64,000 nt of DNA from Pseudoclavibacter soli DSM 23366 (lineage in GTDB: Bacteria; Actinomycetota; Actinomycetes; Actinomycetales; Microbacteriaceae). Positions 34,743-44,097 of this stretch are shown here, piece after piece (position 1 is the first letter of the stretch; each line of letters begins with the position of its first letter). The position numbers and the translations under genes were made by a program. A model generated the notes under the pieces. The model was not told the DNA's origin. It saw nothing but the letters and a program-made list of their open reading frames with translations, and made no database searches. Location of the stretch: contig NZ_AUIC01000003.1 of the NCBI RefSeq assembly GCF_000423505.1, positions 558,001 to 622,000 of the forward strand, given 5' to 3'.

Positions 34743-35381
34743 ATGGATGCCATGCCACAGCCGCAGAACACCAGCCGCACCGACTCCCAAGACGGCCTCG
34801 TCGTCGGCTCCGACGGGCTGGCCCGCCCGACTTGGGCGGCGAGCGACCCGCTGCTGCGCGAGTACTACGACACGGAGTGGGGACTGCCCGTGCGCGATGA
34901 GCAGGGTGTGTACGAGCGCCTCACGCTGGAGGCGTTTCAGGCCGGCCTGTCGTGGGCGACCATCCTGCGCAAGCGCCCCGCGTTTCGCGAGGCCTTCGCC
35001 GGGTTCTCCCCCGATCGGGTGGCCTGCTACGACGAGGCCGCTGTCGACCGTCTGCTCGCGAACCCCGGCATCGTGCGCAATCGCGCGAAGATCCTTGCGG
35101 CGATCACCAACGCCCGGGCCACGGTGCGCCTGCGCGATCGTGGTGGGCTGGCCGCGCTCGTCTGGTCGTTCCGGCCCGACGACACTCCGCGACCGCGCAC
35201 CCAGGCCGAGGTGCCGACGCGTTCCCCCGAGTCTGCCGCGCTGGCCCGCGCGCTGCGGGCCGAGGGCTTCGTGTTCGTGGGGCCGACCACCATGTTCGCG
35301 CTGATGGAGGCGATCGGCATCGTCGACACCCATCTGCTGGGCTCTCACCGGCGTGGCTGCTCCGGGCTCTGGCCCGAGTGA
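34743..35381 (+). CDS. tag: DNA-3-methyladenine glycosylase I-like protein lacking zinc ligands
   Basis: The 212-residue protein aligns along Tag: RPTWAASDPLLREYYDTEWG, LEAFQAGLSWATILRKR with the catalytic-pocket Glu and Trp, GIVRNRAKI, FVWSF-like VWSFRPD, and GFVFVGPTTMFALMEAIGIVDTHLLGSHRRG. In E. coli Tag zinc is bound by Cys4, His17, His175 and Cys179. Here the equivalents appear to be Pro, Tyr, His and Ser, so the zinc clip is lost, though base-binding residues remain. It should excise N3-methyladenine. The start could also be ATG 34752. It lies between two minus-strand genes in the block that looks imported. Confidence 0.88.
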   Translation: MDAMPQPQNTSRTDSQDGLVVGSDGLARPTWAASDPLLREYYDTEWGLPVRDEQGVYERLTLEAFQAGLSWATILRKRPAFREAFAGFSPDRVACYDEAAVDRLLANPGIVRNRAKILAAITNARATVRLRDRGGLAALVWSFRPDDTPRPRTQAEVPTRSPESAALARALRAEGFVFVGPTTMFALMEAIGIVDTHLLGSHRRGCSGLWPE

Positions 35382-35391
35382 ACGGAGCCGC

Positions 35392-36801
35392 TCAGCGGGC
35401 GGTCTCGCGCCCGGGTCGGATCAGCAGCGCCGCCGTGAGGAACGCCAGCGCCATGAACCCTCCCGCGGCAAGAAACACCAAGCTGTACGCATGCGTGAGC
35501 GAGTCAGCCATCGGCACCGCGGGGTCGGCGGCCGCCAGCACACGGGCGGCGATCACCGAGTACACCGACAGCCCGATCGACCCGCCGATCTGCATCGATG
35601 AGTTCACCAGGGCCGAGGCCGCCCCGGCATCGTGCGGCGCCACTCCGGTGAGCGCCACGTTCTGCAGGGGCACGAAGATGAATCCCATGCCGATGCCGAT
35701 CAGCAGCAGGGAGGGCATCACCTGCGTCCAGTAGCTGGCCTCGGGCGTGATGCGCGCCCACAGCAGCACGAGCCCTGTCGCCACCACGAGTGGCCCGATC
35801 ATCAGAAAACGACGCGCCCCCAGGCGCCCGATCAACCGGGTCAGCAGGGGCGTCGAGGCGAGCGTGGTGCCCGACATGGCGATGGTGGCCAGCCCCGTCT
35901 GCAACGGAGAAAACTCGAGTACTCCCTGCAGGTAGAGCGTGATGAACAGCATCGAACCGATCAGCACGGTGCCGACGATGCCCTGCACGATGAATGCGCC
36001 GGCACGGGTGGCATCGGTCACGATGCGCAGCGGCAGCAGTGGATTCTCGACCCTCGCCTCGATGACCACGAACACGCCGATGAGCACGAGACCGGCCCCC
36101 AGAAACCCGAGGGTGCCCCAATCGGTCCAGCTGCTCTCGGCCAACGTGAACCCATACACGAGCGACCCCAGACCGAGCGAGATCACAAGCGCACCCCACA
36201 AGTCGTAGCGGTGGCTGCCCTCGGCCCGGCTCTCCTTGACCAGGGTGAGCCCGCCGATCACTCCGATCACGGCGAAGATCACGTTGACCAGCAGGCACCA
36301 GCGCCACGAGACGAACTGCGTCAGCGCACCGCCGAGCAGCAGCCCGACCGCCGCCCCACTGCCGGCCACCGCCCCGAACACCGCGAACGCGATTTGCCGC
36401 GACCGGCCACTCGGAAACGTCACCGTCAGCAGTGCGAGTGCCGCGGGGGCGAGCAGCGCCGCGAACATCCCCTGCAACCCACGCGCGGCGATGAGCTCGC
36501 CCGCACTCTGAGAGAAACCGCCGAACGCCGAGGCCGCGGCGAACCCGACCATGCCGACCAAGAAGGAGCGCTTGCGCCCCCAGTAGTCGGCGATGCGCCC
36601 GCCGAGCAGCAGCAGCGCGCCAAATACCAGCGCATAGGCCGTGACCACCCACTGCCGCTGCAGGTCGGTGAGCCCGAGCTCGGCCTGGGCATGCGGCAGC
36701 GCGATGTTGACGATGGTGCCGTCGAGCACCACCATCAGCTGCGTCATCGCGATCACCGCCAACGGCAGCCAGCGCGAGCGAGCGTCAGACACGTCAGTCA
36801 T
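35392..36801 (-). CDS. MFS drug exporter, DHA2 (EmrB/QacA) family
   Basis: The 469-residue protein has about 14 transmembrane segments, motif D1 LDGTIVNIALPHAQAELG in helix 1, motif A GGRIADYWGRKRSF and motif C-like GAVAGSGAAVGLLLGGAL. Proton-driven efflux of hydrophobic cations or drugs is expected. ATG 36801 has GGAGG 6 nt upstream; longer in-frame starts add an implausible tail. The gene is convergent with tag, 10 bp apart, and divergent from the glutamate dehydrogenase gene. Confidence 0.94.
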   Translation of the reverse strand: MTDVSDARSRWLPLAVIAMTQLMVVLDGTIVNIALPHAQAELGLTDLQRQWVVTAYALVFGALLLLGGRIADYWGRKRSFLVGMVGFAAASAFGGFSQSAGELIAARGLQGMFAALLAPAALALLTVTFPSGRSRQIAFAVFGAVAGSGAAVGLLLGGALTQFVSWRWCLLVNVIFAVIGVIGGLTLVKESRAEGSHRYDLWGALVISLGLGSLVYGFTLAESSWTDWGTLGFLGAGLVLIGVFVVIEARVENPLLPLRIVTDATRAGAFIVQGIVGTVLIGSMLFITLYLQGVLEFSPLQTGLATIAMSGTTLASTPLLTRLIGRLGARRFLMIGPLVVATGLVLLWARITPEASYWTQVMPSLLLIGIGMGFIFVPLQNVALTGVAPHDAGAASALVNSSMQIGGSIGLSVYSVIAARVLAAADPAVPMADSLTHAYSLVFLAAGGFMALAFLTAALLIRPGRETAR

Positions 36802-36971
36802 GAAGAGCCTCCGGGGATTGCGAGATGCGTGCGCTGGAGGTTTCCAGCCTCGGACCGCGTCGAAATGCGTCTGGCCACTCGAGCCGACCGGCCCGACAGG
36901 AGCCGTCAGTCTATCACCGCCCAGACCGTATATCACCGCGTCATGAGCCCGCTCTCTGCCCCCATTCTCGA

Positions 36972-36977
36972 TAGGCT
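36972..36977 (+). promoter_or_regulatory. -10 hexamer (TAGGCT) of the glutamate dehydrogenase gene
   Basis: TAGGCT ends 6 nt before GTG 36984, fitting a leaderless mRNA; there is no Shine-Dalgarno sequence. Confidence 0.45.
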
Positions 36978-36983
36978 GAGAAC

Positions 36984-39900
36984 GTGAGCGATAACAGCGA
37001 GGTTCCCGTCACATCCACCGCGGCCGCCAGCGGCGATCAGCCGCGCGAGGGGGTGCTGCGCGGCGCGCAGGATGCCCTGGTCGCCCCCGCCTCAGTGCCA
37101 GACTTGGCTGGCCTGCTGGCTCGATACACTCGTGCCCTCGGCACCGAAGACCTGGCCACCATCGGCGCTCCGCTGCTGGCCGCCGTGGTCGATGATCACT
37201 TGGGCATCGGGGCCGAGCGGCCGTCGGGCACCTCGCTCGTGCATTTCGCCAACACGACCGTGGCCGATGCGCGCGGCCAACTCAGCGGCGAGCTGCTCAT
37301 CGTCACCGATGACAAGCCCTTCATTGTCGACTCGGTTCTCGTACAATTGGGCATTAGCGGCATCGAGGTGCAGTCGGTGGTGCACCCCACCTTTGTGGTC
37401 ACTCGTGATGCCCAGGGCACCGCCACCGCGATCGCGAGCCCGCTCGAAGCCGGTCAGCCTCGCACCGAGGCGCTCGTGCTGCCGGTGCCCGGGCACGAGG
37501 TCGACATCGAGTCATGGGTCTACGTGCGCACCGGCATCGTGCCCGACGAGGCCGACCGCGAGGCGCTAGTCACCGCGGTGCGCCGCACCCTGCACGACGT
37601 CGACGAGGTCAATGCCGACTGGCCGCAGATGCGCGCCCAAGCGCAGCGCATCAGCGCCGAGCTCACCGCACACGCACCCTACGGCCTCGAAGACCGCGCC
37701 GAAGAGGCCTCGCACTTTCTCGACTGGCTCGACGACAACTTCAGCTTCTTCGGATACCAAGAGTATGACCTGGTCACCCTCGACGATGGCACCGATGCAC
37801 TGCAGGCGGTGGCCGGCTCGGGGCTCGGCCTGTTCCGCCGGCCATCCGACGCACCCACGCCGCAGCCGAAGCCTTTGCGCCGCAAAAACCTTGAGAAGGC
37901 CCGCGAGCGCGCGGTGCTCATCATCACCAAGGCGAACTCGCGCTCGACCGTGCACCGCGACGCATTTCTCGACTACATCGGCGTCAAACGGTTCGACGCG
38001 TTCGGCCAGGTCAACGGCGAGCGCCGATTCCTCGGCCTGTTCACCCTGTCGATCTACACGCAGTCGGTGCAGCACATTCCAGTGGTCAACCGCAAGGTTC
38101 GCGAGGTGCTCGAGGGCAGCGGGTTCCGCGCCGACAGCCACAACGGCCGCGACGTGCTCGCGATTCTCGAGAACTACCCGCGCGACGAGCTGTTCCAGGC
38201 CGACGCCGCCACCCTGCGGCACAACGTGCTGGCCATCCGACAGCTGGCCGAGCGCCGCCGCTCCTGGGTGTTCGTGCGCACCGACCCCTACGAGCGCTTC
38301 GTGACCGCACTGGTCTACCTGCCTCGCGACACCTACAACACCAAGGTGCGCGTGCGCATCGCCGACCTGCTGCGCGATGCATATGGTGCCTCGTATGTCG
38401 AGCACGAGTCGCGCGTCTCCGACTCGCCGCTGGCCCGGCTCTACTTCGTAGCCCGGGTGCCCTCGGGGCAGCGCCTGCCCGAGGTCGATGCGGTCGAGCT
38501 GCGCCGCCGCATCGTCGAGACGGCACGCTCGTGGAACGACCAGCTCACCGAGCAGCTGACGGATGCCCGGGGCCAGTTCGAGGGCATCGCTCAGGCTGCC
38601 AGCCTGCGCGGCGCGTTTCCCGACTCGTACCGCGAGGCGTTCGCGCCTGCCGACGCGATCGCCGACCTGCCTCACATCCTGACTGTCGTGGGCGAGGGCG
38701 CCGAACCCGCCCGCACGGTGAGCGCCGGCGAGCAGCGCACTCCGGCGCCCTCAGCCATCGCATTCGCCGACCGGCTGTCGCTGCGGCTGTATCACGATGT
38801 CGAGGGCGGGCAGCGCATCAAGCTGTTCCACGACCAGCCCGTGACGCTGAGCGAAGTGTTGCCCATCCTGACGAATCTCGGCGTCGAGGTGATCAACGAG
38901 CACCCCTATGTGATCGCCCTGCCGGCCCGCGCTGAGGGCGATGCGCCCCGCGTGGCCTACGTCTACGACTTCGGCGTGCGCGCACCTGACACCTTCGATG
39001 TGCTCGCCGGTGACATCGCCGAGGCTTTCGCCGCCGCCTGGGTGGGCTGGGTCGAGTCTGACCCACTCGACCGCCTGATCACCACGACCACGGCGACCTG
39101 GCGCGAAGTGGGCATTCTGCGCGCCTATGTGCGCTACCTGCGCCAGATCGGACTGTCGTTCTCGACTCGATTCATCGCCGACACGCTGGTCGCACACCCC
39201 GAGATCACGCTCGCGCTGATCGAGCTGTTCGAAGTGTCGTTCGACCCGGCCACCGGGCTCGATCTCGACCAGCGGCGCGCGGCCGGCCAACAGGTGGTCG
39301 ACCGCATCACCCAGCAGCTGACTGCGGTAACCAGCCTCGACACCGACACCGTGCTGCGCCGTCTCACCGAGACGGTCGTGGCCACCGTGCGCACCGATGC
39401 CTACCAGTTCGACGCCGACGGCGCCCCGAAGCCGCAGCTGACCTTCAAGATCGAGCCCCGCCGCATCCAGGGTGTGCCCAAGCCCGTGCCGCTGCACGAG
39501 ATCTGGGTCTACTCCCCCGAGGTCGAGGGCGTGCATCTGCGCTTCGGGCAGGTGGCCCGCGGCGGGCTGCGCTGGTCTGACCGACGCGAAGACTTCCGCA
39601 CCGAGATTCTGGGCCTGGTCAAAGCGCAGATCGTCAAGAACGCGGTGATCGTGCCCACCGGCGCCAAGGGCGGATTCTTCCCCAAGCGTCTGCCCGACCC
39701 TGCGACAGATCGCGCGGCGTGGGCCGCGGCCGGGCAGCATGCATATGAGCTGTTCATCCGCGGGCTGCTCGCGGTGACCGACAACCGCGATGGCTCCGGG
39801 GCCGTGGTGCGCCCGCCATCCGTCATCGCCTACGATGCCGACGACCCCTACCTCGTGGTGGCGGCCGACAAGGGCACCGCCCGCTTCTCTGACGTGGCCA

Positions 39901-41978
39901 ACCGCATCGCCGACGAGTTCGACTTCTGGCTGCACGACGCGTTCGCCTCGGGAGGCTCACACGGCTTCGACCACAAGGCGATGGGCATCACCGCGCGCGG
40001 CGCCTGGACCTCAGTCGAGCGCCACTTCCGCGAACTCGGCGTCGACGTCGCTACCGATCCGTTCACTGCGGTGGGCATCGGCGACATGTCGGGCGATGTG
40101 TTCGGCAACGGACTGCTGCTGAGCCACTCGGTGAGGCTGGTTGCGGCGTTCGATCACCGCGATGTGTTTCTCGATCCGGCCCCCGACGCCGAGGCCGCAT
40201 GGGCCGAACGCAAGCGTCTGTTCGAGCTGCCGGGCTCGTCATGGGCCGACTACCGCGCCGACCTGATCAGCACCGGCGGGGGCGTGTACTCCAGGCGCTC
40301 GAAGGCTGTGCCGATCAGCCCCGAGGTCGCCGAGGTGCTCGGTCTGCCCACCGGCGATCAGGCTCCCACCGAGCTCACCCCCGACGAACTCATCCGGGCC
40401 ATTCTCACGGCCCCGGTCGACCTGCTCTACAACGGCGGCATCGGCACCTATGTGCGCGGCAGCGAAGAGACTGACGCCGAGATCGGCGACCGCGCCAACG
40501 ATGCGATCCGCGTCACCGGAGCTCAGCTTCGCGCACGCGTGGTCGGCGAAGGCGGCAACCTCGGGTTCAGCCAAGCCGGTCGCATCGAGGCGGCACACCA
40601 CGGCGTGCGTCTGAACGTCGACGCGATCGACAACTCGGCCGGCGTCGACACCTCCGACCACGAGGTGAACCTGAAGATTCTGCTGGCTGGCCCCGACGAC
40701 GCCGGCGAGGTCATCTCGTTCGAGGCGCGCAACCAGCTGCTGGCCGGCATCACCGACGAGGTCGCGGCCCTCGTGCTCGACGACAACTACCGGCAGAACC
40801 GACTGCTCGGCCTCGAACGCGATGTCGCCGAGCTGGTGCCCTACTTCCAGCGCCAGATCGCTCAGTGGCAGCACACCGGGGTGATCGACCGCCAGCTCGA
40901 ACACCTGCCCGACGATGCCGAGCTCACTCGGCGCATCGAGGCAGGTCAGGGACTCACCTCCCCCGAGCTGTCGACGGTGATCTCCTACGCCAAGATCACG
41001 CTCAAGCAGCAGATCATCGACTCGCCCATCCCCGACGAACCTTGGACCACTCCACTGCTCGACGCCTACTTTCCGCCAGAGATCACCGCACGGTACGGCA
41101 CTCGGCTGCGCGCGCATCCATTGGCTCGCGAGATCATCGCGACCGTGCTGGCGGGCGACATCGTCGACCACGGCGGTGCACACTTCGCATTCAGCGTGAT
41201 CGAAGAGACCAGTGTCGAACCCGCGCAAGTGGTGCGCGCCTGGGCTGTGGTGCGCGAGGTCTTCGCCGTCGACGACCTCTATGCCCGCGTACGCGCCACC
41301 GACAACGTGGTGGCCGTCGCTGCGCAAGACGAAGTGCTGGTGTGCTTCAAGCGTGCGCTCGGTCGCGCGGTGCGGCTGATCATCGAGCAGCACGGCGCCG
41401 ACCTTGACGTCACGGATGCCCGCGCCCGCTACGTCGACGCAGTCGCCTCCCTGCGCCCGCTGCTGGTGTCTGCGGCCTCCGCCGACGATGTGGCTCTGCG
41501 CGACCGCCTGGTCACAGCCGGGTTCGACACCGCCGTCGCTGACGCCGCATCGACTGCCTTAGAGCAGGTGCACCTGTTGGGCGTGGTCGATCTGACCGAG
41601 GCGAGGGTGGAGCATCCCACCGAAGAGCAGCTGCGCCACACCGCAGAGCTCGAGTTCGCGGCGCTGCACCGTTACCGCATCGAGACCCTGCTGGTGCTGG
41701 TCTCGGGCCTGCCCCGACGCGACCTCTGGCAGACGCTGGCGCGCTCGTCACTGCGCCAAGATGTGTATGCGGTGCTGCGCCAGATCACCGCACGCGCGCT
41801 TGAGGTGCAGGGGCTGCCCGATACTGCCGACGCCGATGCCCGGCTCGACGCCTGGGAGGCTCAGCACGCCGACACGATCGCTCGAGTCGATGCGCTAGTT
41901 GATCGGTTGGCCGATGCTCCCGCGGGCGATCCGTCGCCGCTGCTGGTGGCCTTGCGGCTGCTGCGCACGGTGCTCTGA
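36984..41978 (+). CDS. gdh: NAD-specific glutamate dehydrogenase, large 180-kDa class
   Basis: The 1664-residue enzyme catalyses oxidative deamination of glutamate to 2-oxoglutarate. N-terminal regulatory/ACT-like modules span roughly residues 60-700 (FLDWLDDNFSFFGYQEYDL, FVTALVYLPRDTYNTKVR). The catalytic domain follows (RGGLRWSDRREDFRTEILGLVKAQIVKNAVIVPTGAKGGF), with MGITARGAWTSVERHF and GIGDMSGDVFGNGLLLS, and the helical C-terminal domain typical of this class. The length is normal for actinobacteria (about 1600). This large class is regulated allosterically and catabolic. It forms a monocistronic unit, with a leaderless-type promoter. Confidence 0.95.
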   Translation: MSDNSEVPVTSTAAASGDQPREGVLRGAQDALVAPASVPDLAGLLARYTRALGTEDLATIGAPLLAAVVDDHLGIGAERPSGTSLVHFANTTVADARGQLSGELLIVTDDKPFIVDSVLVQLGISGIEVQSVVHPTFVVTRDAQGTATAIASPLEAGQPRTEALVLPVPGHEVDIESWVYVRTGIVPDEADREALVTAVRRTLHDVDEVNADWPQMRAQAQRISAELTAHAPYGLEDRAEEASHFLDWLDDNFSFFGYQEYDLVTLDDGTDALQAVAGSGLGLFRRPSDAPTPQPKPLRRKNLEKARERAVLIITKANSRSTVHRDAFLDYIGVKRFDAFGQVNGERRFLGLFTLSIYTQSVQHIPVVNRKVREVLEGSGFRADSHNGRDVLAILENYPRDELFQADAATLRHNVLAIRQLAERRRSWVFVRTDPYERFVTALVYLPRDTYNTKVRVRIADLLRDAYGASYVEHESRVSDSPLARLYFVARVPSGQRLPEVDAVELRRRIVETARSWNDQLTEQLTDARGQFEGIAQAASLRGAFPDSYREAFAPADAIADLPHILTVVGEGAEPARTVSAGEQRTPAPSAIAFADRLSLRLYHDVEGGQRIKLFHDQPVTLSEVLPILTNLGVEVINEHPYVIALPARAEGDAPRVAYVYDFGVRAPDTFDVLAGDIAEAFAAAWVGWVESDPLDRLITTTTATWREVGILRAYVRYLRQIGLSFSTRFIADTLVAHPEITLALIELFEVSFDPATGLDLDQRRAAGQQVVDRITQQLTAVTSLDTDTVLRRLTETVVATVRTDAYQFDADGAPKPQLTFKIEPRRIQGVPKPVPLHEIWVYSPEVEGVHLRFGQVARGGLRWSDRREDFRTEILGLVKAQIVKNAVIVPTGAKGGFFPKRLPDPATDRAAWAAAGQHAYELFIRGLLAVTDNRDGSGAVVRPPSVIAYDADDPYLVVAADKGTARFSDVANRIADEFDFWLHDAFASGGSHGFDHKAMGITARGAWTSVERHFRELGVDVATDPFTAVGIGDMSGDVFGNGLLLSHSVRLVAAFDHRDVFLDPAPDAEAAWAERKRLFELPGSSWADYRADLISTGGGVYSRRSKAVPISPEVAEVLGLPTGDQAPTELTPDELIRAILTAPVDLLYNGGIGTYVRGSEETDAEIGDRANDAIRVTGAQLRARVVGEGGNLGFSQAGRIEAAHHGVRLNVDAIDNSAGVDTSDHEVNLKILLAGPDDAGEVISFEARNQLLAGITDEVAALVLDDNYRQNRLLGLERDVAELVPYFQRQIAQWQHTGVIDRQLEHLPDDAELTRRIEAGQGLTSPELSTVISYAKITLKQQIIDSPIPDEPWTTPLLDAYFPPEITARYGTRLRAHPLAREIIATVLAGDIVDHGGAHFAFSVIEETSVEPAQVVRAWAVVREVFAVDDLYARVRATDNVVAVAAQDEVLVCFKRALGRAVRLIIEQHGADLDVTDARARYVDAVASLRPLLVSAASADDVALRDRLVTAGFDTAVADAASTALEQVHLLGVVDLTEARVEHPTEEQLRHTAELEFAALHRYRIETLLVLVSGLPRRDLWQTLARSSLRQDVYAVLRQITARALEVQGLPDTADADARLDAWEAQHADTIARVDALVDRLADAPAGDPSPLLVALRLLRTVL

Positions 41979-42003
41979 GCGCGGCACACGCTCGGCCGGG
42001 AGG

Positions 42004-42801
42004 CTACACCGCCACCAAGAAAATGGCGACGCAGTGGCAGGCGAATGCCAGCACGGTGAAGGTGTGAAACACCTCGTGAAACCCGAACACCCCGGGCACC
42101 GGATTGGGCTTCTTGAGTGCGTAGACCACTGCGCCCAAGCTGTAGAGCGCTCCGCCGACGATGATCAGAATCATCGTGGCCGCGTTTGCCGCGAAGAAGT
42201 CGGGCAGATACATCACCGCTGCCCAGCCGAGGGCCAAGTAGATGCCGACATAGAGCCAGCGCGGCGCAGTGATCCAGAAGACGCGAAACAGGATGCCCGC
42301 GAGGGCTCCCGTCCAGACGATCAGCAGCAGCAACCTCGCCTTGTCGGCGGGCAGGGTCAGCACACTCAGTGGCGTGTAGGTGCCGGCGATCAGCAGCAGG
42401 ATGTTGGAGTGGTCGATGCGTTTGAGCACCACCTTGACCTTGGGGCCCCAGTTGAACAGATGGTAGATCGCCGAGTTGCTGAACAGCATGATCGAACTGG
42501 CCATGTACACGGCGCAGGCCGCCTTTGCCGCCGCACCATGGGCGAGCACGATCAGCACGATGCCGCTGGCCAGAGCAAACGGGAAGGTGATGGCATGGAT
42601 CCAGCCACGCCACGTCGGCCGCTGATCGCCTCGAATCTCGCGAGTGACCTCGGTGATCGGCAGGTGCGGCAGGGTGCTGGTCTCGGCCTGCACAGCCTGC
42701 TCGACCGCCTGCTCGTCGCCGTGCACGGCAGCGTGCACTGCGGCCTGCTCAGCCGAGCCCGCCTGTGCGTCTGATTGGGCCGTCACGCGCTCATCTGTCA
42801 T
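42004..42801 (-). CDS. Hemolysin III / PAQR family membrane protein
   Basis: The 265-residue protein has a charged cytoplasmic N-terminus of about 60 residues and seven transmembrane segments. Family motifs: MASSIMLFSNSAIYHLFNW, RIDHSNILLLIAGTYTPLS and FHEVFHTFTVLAFACHCVA with the His residues that bind zinc in PAQR proteins. Bacterial members (YqfA/TrhA) affect membrane fluidity; haemolysis is not established. ATG 42801 has TAGAAT 7 nt upstream, a leaderless arrangement. It is convergent with gdh (25 bp apart). Confidence 0.93.
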   Translation of the reverse strand: MTDERVTAQSDAQAGSAEQAAVHAAVHGDEQAVEQAVQAETSTLPHLPITEVTREIRGDQRPTWRGWIHAITFPFALASGIVLIVLAHGAAAKAACAVYMASSIMLFSNSAIYHLFNWGPKVKVVLKRIDHSNILLLIAGTYTPLSVLTLPADKARLLLLIVWTGALAGILFRVFWITAPRWLYVGIYLALGWAAVMYLPDFFAANAATMILIIVGGALYSLGAVVYALKKPNPVPGVFGFHEVFHTFTVLAFACHCVAIFLVAV

Positions 42802-42808
42802 GGGGTTG

Positions 42809-42814
42809 ATTCTA
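42809..42814 (-). promoter_or_regulatory. -10 hexamer (TAGAAT) of the hemolysin III gene
   Basis: TAGAAT ends 7 nt before ATG 42801 and no ribosome site is present, fitting leaderless expression. Confidence 0.5.
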
Positions 42815-42877
42815 CGCTGGGCCACCGACTGGCGATCGTGCGATCGTTACAGCCGCACCAAGCGTGCGCCGATTGGG

Positions 42878-42883
42878 TATCGT
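42878..42883 (+). promoter_or_regulatory. -10 hexamer (TATCGT) of uppS
   Basis: TATCGT ends 7 nt before GTG 42891. GAGGG lies too close to the start for normal use, so leaderless transcription is likely. Confidence 0.45.
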
Positions 42884-42890
42884 TGAGGGA

Positions 42891-43670
42891 GTGTCCACCA
42901 TCACGCCGCGCTCGTCATCGCTGATCTATCGCTTATACGAGCGACGACTCGAGCGGCAGCTGCGCGACACCGTTCCACCCCAGCACGTGGCGGTCATCCT
43001 TGACGGCAACCGACGCTGGGCGCAGAAACAGAACTCCAAAGCATCCACCGGCCACCGTGCCGGCGCCGCAGTCATTCGGCAGTTTCTCTCGTGGTGTGAC
43101 GCCAGCGGCATTCAGGTGGTCACCCTCTACCTGCTCTCGACCGACAACCTCACCAACCGCACCAGCGAAGAGCTCGACGAGCTGTTTCAGATCATCATCG
43201 ACCTCGCCGACGAGATCTCGCGCGGCGGCACCTGCCGCATTCGTCATGTCGGCAGCCGCGAAGGGCTGCCAGAGCAGCTGTGCGAGGCGCTGACCGCGGC
43301 CGAGGCCCGCAGCGCCGACGTGCCCGGCATGCAGGTGAACCTTGCCGTGGGCTACGGCGGCCGGCGTGAGATTGCCGATGCCGTGCGTGCTGCGGCCAGC
43401 GAGTGGCTCGCCCAAGGGCGCACCCTCGAGCAGTTCGCCGCCAAAGTCGACGTCGGCGAGATTTCGGCCCACCTGTACACCGGCGACCAGCCAGACCCTG
43501 ATCTGATTCTGCGCACCTCTGGCGAGCAGCGTCTCAGCGACTTTCTGCTCTGGCAGTCAGCGCACAGTGAGTTCTACTTCGCCGATGTGCTGTGGCCCGA
43601 TTTTCGTCGCGTCGACTTTCTGCGCGCGCTGCGCTCGTACGCCAGCCGTCAGCGCCGGTTCGGCTCGTAG
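42891..43670 (+). CDS. uppS: Isoprenyl (undecaprenyl/decaprenyl) diphosphate synthase
   Basis: The 259-residue cis-prenyltransferase makes the lipid carrier for peptidoglycan. Catalytic Asp38 is in VAVILDGNRRWAQ; other conserved parts are STDNLTNRTSEEL, YGGRREIADAV, DLILRTSGEQRLSDFLLWQSAHSEFYF and DFRRVDFLRAL. GTG 42891 gives VSTITPRSSSLIYRLYERRLE. It uses IPP that ultimately depends on ispH in this window. It is divergent from the hemolysin III gene, and transcribed towards the mca operon. Confidence 0.94.
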   Translation: MSTITPRSSSLIYRLYERRLERQLRDTVPPQHVAVILDGNRRWAQKQNSKASTGHRAGAAVIRQFLSWCDASGIQVVTLYLLSTDNLTNRTSEELDELFQIIIDLADEISRGGTCRIRHVGSREGLPEQLCEALTAAEARSADVPGMQVNLAVGYGGRREIADAVRAAASEWLAQGRTLEQFAAKVDVGEISAHLYTGDQPDPDLILRTSGEQRLSDFLLWQSAHSEFYFADVLWPDFRRVDFLRALRSYASRQRRFGS

Positions 43671-43707
43671 CCGCAGCCGCAGGCCCACCTTCTGCGAGCA
43701 GGGCGAG

Positions 43708-44097
43708 TCAGCGTCCGCGACGGCGAGCGCGCTCCTCCCAGCGACGGTCTTCTTCAGCGACCTTGCGCTTCTTGCGCTCGATGGGGTCAAGGCGGTCGTC
43801 GTCTTCGACTGGCGACCCCTCGGGAAACTCTTGATCGGTCACCCCGTATTCTTCGGCCAGCTGCTCGCGAGCCTGGTCACGGTAGCGCATGCGGCGCAGT
43901 CGGCGCACCATGTCGACTACCAGCAGCGTGACGACGATCGCGGCGATGAAGGTCAGCCAGAACGCTCCGGGGCCGGCACCGATCTCTTCGGTGGTCTCGG
44001 TGGTGTCAGTCGAGGGTGAGGGCGATGGCTCGACGGTCTCGGTGACGAAGACGCCGGGCACCTGCCCCAGCGCGGCCCAGTCGGCAGACAGACTCAT
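43708..44097 (-). CDS. Single-pass membrane protein downstream of mca
   Basis: The 129-residue protein has a Ser/Thr/Glu-rich outer segment, one transmembrane helix (AFWLTFIAAIVVTLLVVDMV, about 46-65) and a highly charged cytoplasmic tail. The ATG overlaps the mca stop (ATGA), so it is translationally coupled. Similar small proteins follow mca in related actinobacteria, but the function is unknown. Confidence 0.85.
   Translation of the reverse strand: MSLSADWAALGQVPGVFVTETVEPSPSPSTDTTETTEEIGAGPGAFWLTFIAAIVVTLLVVDMVRRLRRMRYRDQAREQLAEEYGVTDQEFPEGSPVEDDDRLDPIERKKRKVAEEDRRWEERARRRGR

Noticed and set aside
33544-35304. A 586-codon open frame on the plus strand
   Set aside because: It starts in the higB remnant, passes through the higA remnant and continues antisense to the Pr6Pr gene into tag in the wrong frame. 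Composition is Pro/Arg/His-rich as expected for antisense GC-rich DNA.
38751-39935. Long open frames antisense to the glutamate dehydrogenase gene
   Set aside because: Shadow frames of a conserved 1664-residue enzyme; no ribosome site or recognisable domain.
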